In this document: piece by piece, positions 62,037-64,000 of the stretch | Position numbering within the stretch: position 1 is the stretch's first letter | Layout of the letters: each line of letters starts with the position of its first letter | Source of the DNA: Pseudohongiella sp. | GTDB taxonomy: Bacteria; Pseudomonadota; Gammaproteobacteria; Pseudomonadales; Pseudohongiellaceae | Direction of reading: 5' to 3' | DNA: 64,000 nt | Assembly (NCBI GenBank): GCA_030651695.1 | Contig: JAUSCD010000012.1 | Coordinates: 248,001 to 312,000 of the forward strand | Notes under the pieces: generated by a model | Database searches by the model: none | Told to the model about the DNA's origin: nothing | Seen by the model: only the letters and a program-made list of their open reading frames with translations | Position numbers and translations under genes: made by a program

Positions 62037-63311
62037 TTGGCAGCCCGTATCCGTGTCGCGCTGGCGACTGGCATGATTGTGTTTGTTTGCTACCTTGGCT
62101 GGCAGCAGATCCCTGCACCGCTGCCTGCACAATGGTCGACTGCTGAACTGGCACTTCTGCATAACCTGTCACTGGACAGTCTGCCACCATTGCCGGCTGA
62201 CCCGGGAAATGCCGTTGCGGACCATCCGCTGGCGAGACAAATGGGTCAACTTCTGTTTTTTGATACCCGGCTCAGCGCCAACAATGAAGTCTCCTGTGCG
62301 ACCTGCCACCAACCCGACAAAATGTTTACTGATGGCCGCGCGCTGGCAGTTGGTCTGAGTCAGGCCGATCGCAACAGTATGGGGCTGGTGGGAGTTGCTT
62401 ACAGCCCCTGGTTATTCTGGGACGGGCGTAAAGACAGCCTGTGGTCGCAGGCGTTGGAGCCACTGGAAAATCCACTGGAACATGGCAGCAATCGGGTGCA
62501 ACTGGCGCGACTGGTCCTGACTGATCCGGTATATAGCGAGTACTACGATGCATTATTTGGCATTGACACCGGATTTCTGACATCGATTACGGACAAAAAT
62601 CATATTCCTGCCGCATCGCCATCAGGCGATGCGCAATTAAAAGCCAATTGGGATGGTCTCTCTCCACAGGACCAACATGCAGTCAACATTGTTTTCAGCA
62701 ACATAGGCAAAACACTGGCGGCCTGGTTAAGGCAACTCACACATACGCCCTCGGTTTTTGATAAGTATGTTTCACGACTCGCTACTGGTCCGTCGCTGGT
62801 TCAGGAGAATACATTAAGCAAAGAGCAGCTGGCAGGGCTCAGGCTGTTTATCGGAAAAGCCCAATGTGTGAACTGCCACAATGGTCCGCTTTTTACCAAT
62901 AACTCGTTCCATAATACGGCCGTTCTCAGCGCGCCCGGTATACAACCGGCAGCGGGGCGGTCTCAGGGGTTAAGATTGGCGCAATCGGATATTTTTAATT
63001 GTCTTGGCCCTTATAGTGACGCCAAACCATCACAGTGTCAGGAACTGCGTTTTGCACGCGGAGGCGACGAAATGATTGGCGCACAACGCACCGCCAGTCT
63101 GCGCAACCTTGCAGCGACGGCGCCCTATATGCATGCTGGTCAGATCACAACACTGGAGGACGTTATCAATCACTACAACAGAGCGCAGATCGCGGTTATC
63201 GGACATAACGAAGCAAAACCTCTCGCCTTGCGCGCTGTTGAAAAAAGACAACTGCGGGCTTTCCTGGACAGCCTGAATGGCGGCGTTACTACTGAAGCGG
63301 ATTCCATGTGA
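62037..63311 (+). CDS. Diheme cytochrome c peroxidase / MauG-family enzyme
   Basis: A 424-residue periplasmic or membrane-anchored enzyme (N-terminal helix, residues 8-22) with two haem c sites, C87-A-T-C90-H91 and C277-V-N-C280-H281, in the order and spacing of the CCP/MauG family. FFDTRLSANNEVSCATCHQP and RTASLRNLAATAPYMHAG are family hallmarks. CCPs reduce H2O2; MauG and MbnH instead oxidise residues in a partner protein. Start is TTG 62037, with AAGGAG 5 bases upstream. The next gene starts inside its stop (4-base overlap). Confidence 0.9.
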   Translation: MAARIRVALATGMIVFVCYLGWQQIPAPLPAQWSTAELALLHNLSLDSLPPLPADPGNAVADHPLARQMGQLLFFDTRLSANNEVSCATCHQPDKMFTDGRALAVGLSQADRNSMGLVGVAYSPWLFWDGRKDSLWSQALEPLENPLEHGSNRVQLARLVLTDPVYSEYYDALFGIDTGFLTSITDKNHIPAASPSGDAQLKANWDGLSPQDQHAVNIVFSNIGKTLAAWLRQLTHTPSVFDKYVSRLATGPSLVQENTLSKEQLAGLRLFIGKAQCVNCHNGPLFTNNSFHNTAVLSAPGIQPAAGRSQGLRLAQSDIFNCLGPYSDAKPSQCQELRFARGGDEMIGAQRTASLRNLAATAPYMHAGQITTLEDVINHYNRAQIAVIGHNEAKPLALRAVEKRQLRAFLDSLNGGVTTEADSM

Positions 63312-64000
63312 TTACAACACTGTACTGGATGACACACGACCTTCGTCTTGACGACAATCCTGCATTGGTGCGCGCAGCCTGGAGCAATCGCTTGTTGTGC
63401 GTGTTTTGTGTAGATCCAAGATGGTTCTCTGCGCACCGTTATCATGTCAGCTCAATGGGTGATCATCGCTGGCAGTTCCTGCAGCAAAGCCTGGACAATC
63501 TGAACCAACAACTGAAGCCGCTGAAACAACATGTATTGATCGAGTTTGGGTATCCCGAGCAACAACTGGCCGCGCTGGTGGTGAAGCGCGGCATCACAAG
63601 ACTGGTCTGCAGCCGTCAATTCGGGTCCGACGAGCGCGCGGTGCTCGACAGCCTGGCGAAACGGCTTCCCGCGCTCAAAATTGAGGAAGTAGACACCTAT
63701 ACGCTATTTGATCTCAAGGATCTGCCCGTCGGACTGGAGGAAACCCGCTCATCGTTTTCCGGTTTCAGACGCAAGGCTGAACAATATCCGGTTCCCATGC
63801 CTCTTGAAGCTCCGCACACATTACCTGCGTCGTTGGTGGACCCGGCACAATCCAGCTTTCCCGATAAATTACCAGAATGGGCCCCGGCCTCCGCCAATGA
63901 TGCGAGTCTGTTTGGCGGCGGCGAAACCACCGCTAAAATCCACCTGAAAAAATACTTTTCCGGTGATCTGCCGCGTCACTACAAAGACGTCCGCAATGAA
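63308..64000 (+). CDS. Cryptochrome/photolyase, DASH type (3' end outside window)
   Basis: Starts at GTG 63308, overlapping the peroxidase stop, and is open to the last base (231 residues visible). The N-terminal alpha/beta photolyase domain is clear: TTLYWMTHDLRLDDNPALVR, then VFCVDPRWF and SMGDHRWQFLQQSLDNLNQQ. The later GETTAKIHLKKYF and DVRNE belong to the start of the FAD-binding region. The family repairs pyrimidine dimers in single-stranded DNA or acts as a light sensor. DASH is favoured over class I from the overall pattern, with moderate certainty. Confidence 0.85.
   Translation, partial: MITTLYWMTHDLRLDDNPALVRAAWSNRLLCVFCVDPRWFSAHRYHVSSMGDHRWQFLQQSLDNLNQQLKPLKQHVLIEFGYPEQQLAALVVKRGITRLVCSRQFGSDERAVLDSLAKRLPALKIEEVDTYTLFDLKDLPVGLEETRSSFSGFRRKAEQYPVPMPLEAPHTLPASLVDPAQSSFPDKLPEWAPASANDASLFGGGETTAKIHLKKYFSGDLPRHYKDVRNE

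Overview
The window reads as a chromosomal segment of a free-living, aerobic, probably marine gammaproteobacterium of the Pseudomonadales/Cellvibrionales type. The supports are a housekeeping sigma-70 gene, an EF-P with an arginine at the modification site paired with EarP, a long (532-residue) isocitrate lyase next to malate synthase G, a DUF3612 regulator, a TorF-type porin, polyphosphate kinase, and a secretome of modest-GC genes with ordinary Shine-Dalgarno starts. I cannot name the species.

Layout. 1-8.3 kb: the 3' half of rpoD with a strong terminator, a three-gene tripartite efflux operon (MacA-like adaptor, MacB-like ABC pump, NodT/TolC lipoprotein), an AGCS amino-acid:Na+ symporter, a small cytochrome c and a CAU-anticodon tRNA (best read as tRNA-Ile2). 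8.3-15.6 kb: an accessory stretch directly downstream of the tRNA, with a VCBS/RTX secreted protein, a frameshifted gene relic, a solitary RelE-like toxin gene, an EEP-family hydrolase, a DUF222/HNH protein and a CIA30-domain protein, bounded by two copies of a dispersed 26-bp repeat. 15.6-25.7 kb: a tandem DsbA/HCCA-isomerase-like protein, a membrane-anchored sulfatase, an aldehyde dehydrogenase, a Crp/Fnr regulator, a cluster of very small membrane proteins, a decayed DUF4143 ATPase fragment, a dynamin-like GTPase and a DksA-like protein. 25.8-28 kb: ppk, preceded by three direct repeats matching a Pho box.

28-39.7 kb: secreted proteins (a zinc-metalloprotease-like protein and a 642-residue protein sharing a beta-rich domain), a sulfur module (MBL-rhodanese plus two YeeE/YedE channels), an ABC-2 exporter, an 18-codon membrane peptide, an alpha/beta hydrolase, and an M56 peptidase-TonB fusion. 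39.8-45.8 kb: the glyoxylate shunt, glcB-aceA as an operon with a terminator, a divergent DUF3612 regulator, and a convergent DUF2789 gene whose upstream region carries the same near-palindrome as the glcB/DUF3612 intergenic region. 45.8-57.3 kb: an esterase, a RelB/ParE-type toxin-antitoxin pair, ilvD, a TorF porin, BenE, an exported tandem VOC protein, a GGDEF cyclase, a class A beta-lactamase-like protein, a D-aminoacylase lipoprotein and a DUF3185 protein. 57.3-59.1 kb: earP-efp.

59.3-64 kb is the part I would look at first: an SSS symporter, then a tightly packed run of an exported membrane-anchored protein whose predicted mature N-terminus is histidine, an exported FixH/YtkA-like protein with a His-rich conserved loop, a MauG/CCP-type diheme peroxidase and a DASH-type photolyase running off the end. 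The first two overlap by 4 bases, as do the last two. The layout recalls MauG- and MbnH-type systems, in which a diheme enzyme acts on a partner protein, but neither partner here is one I can assign.
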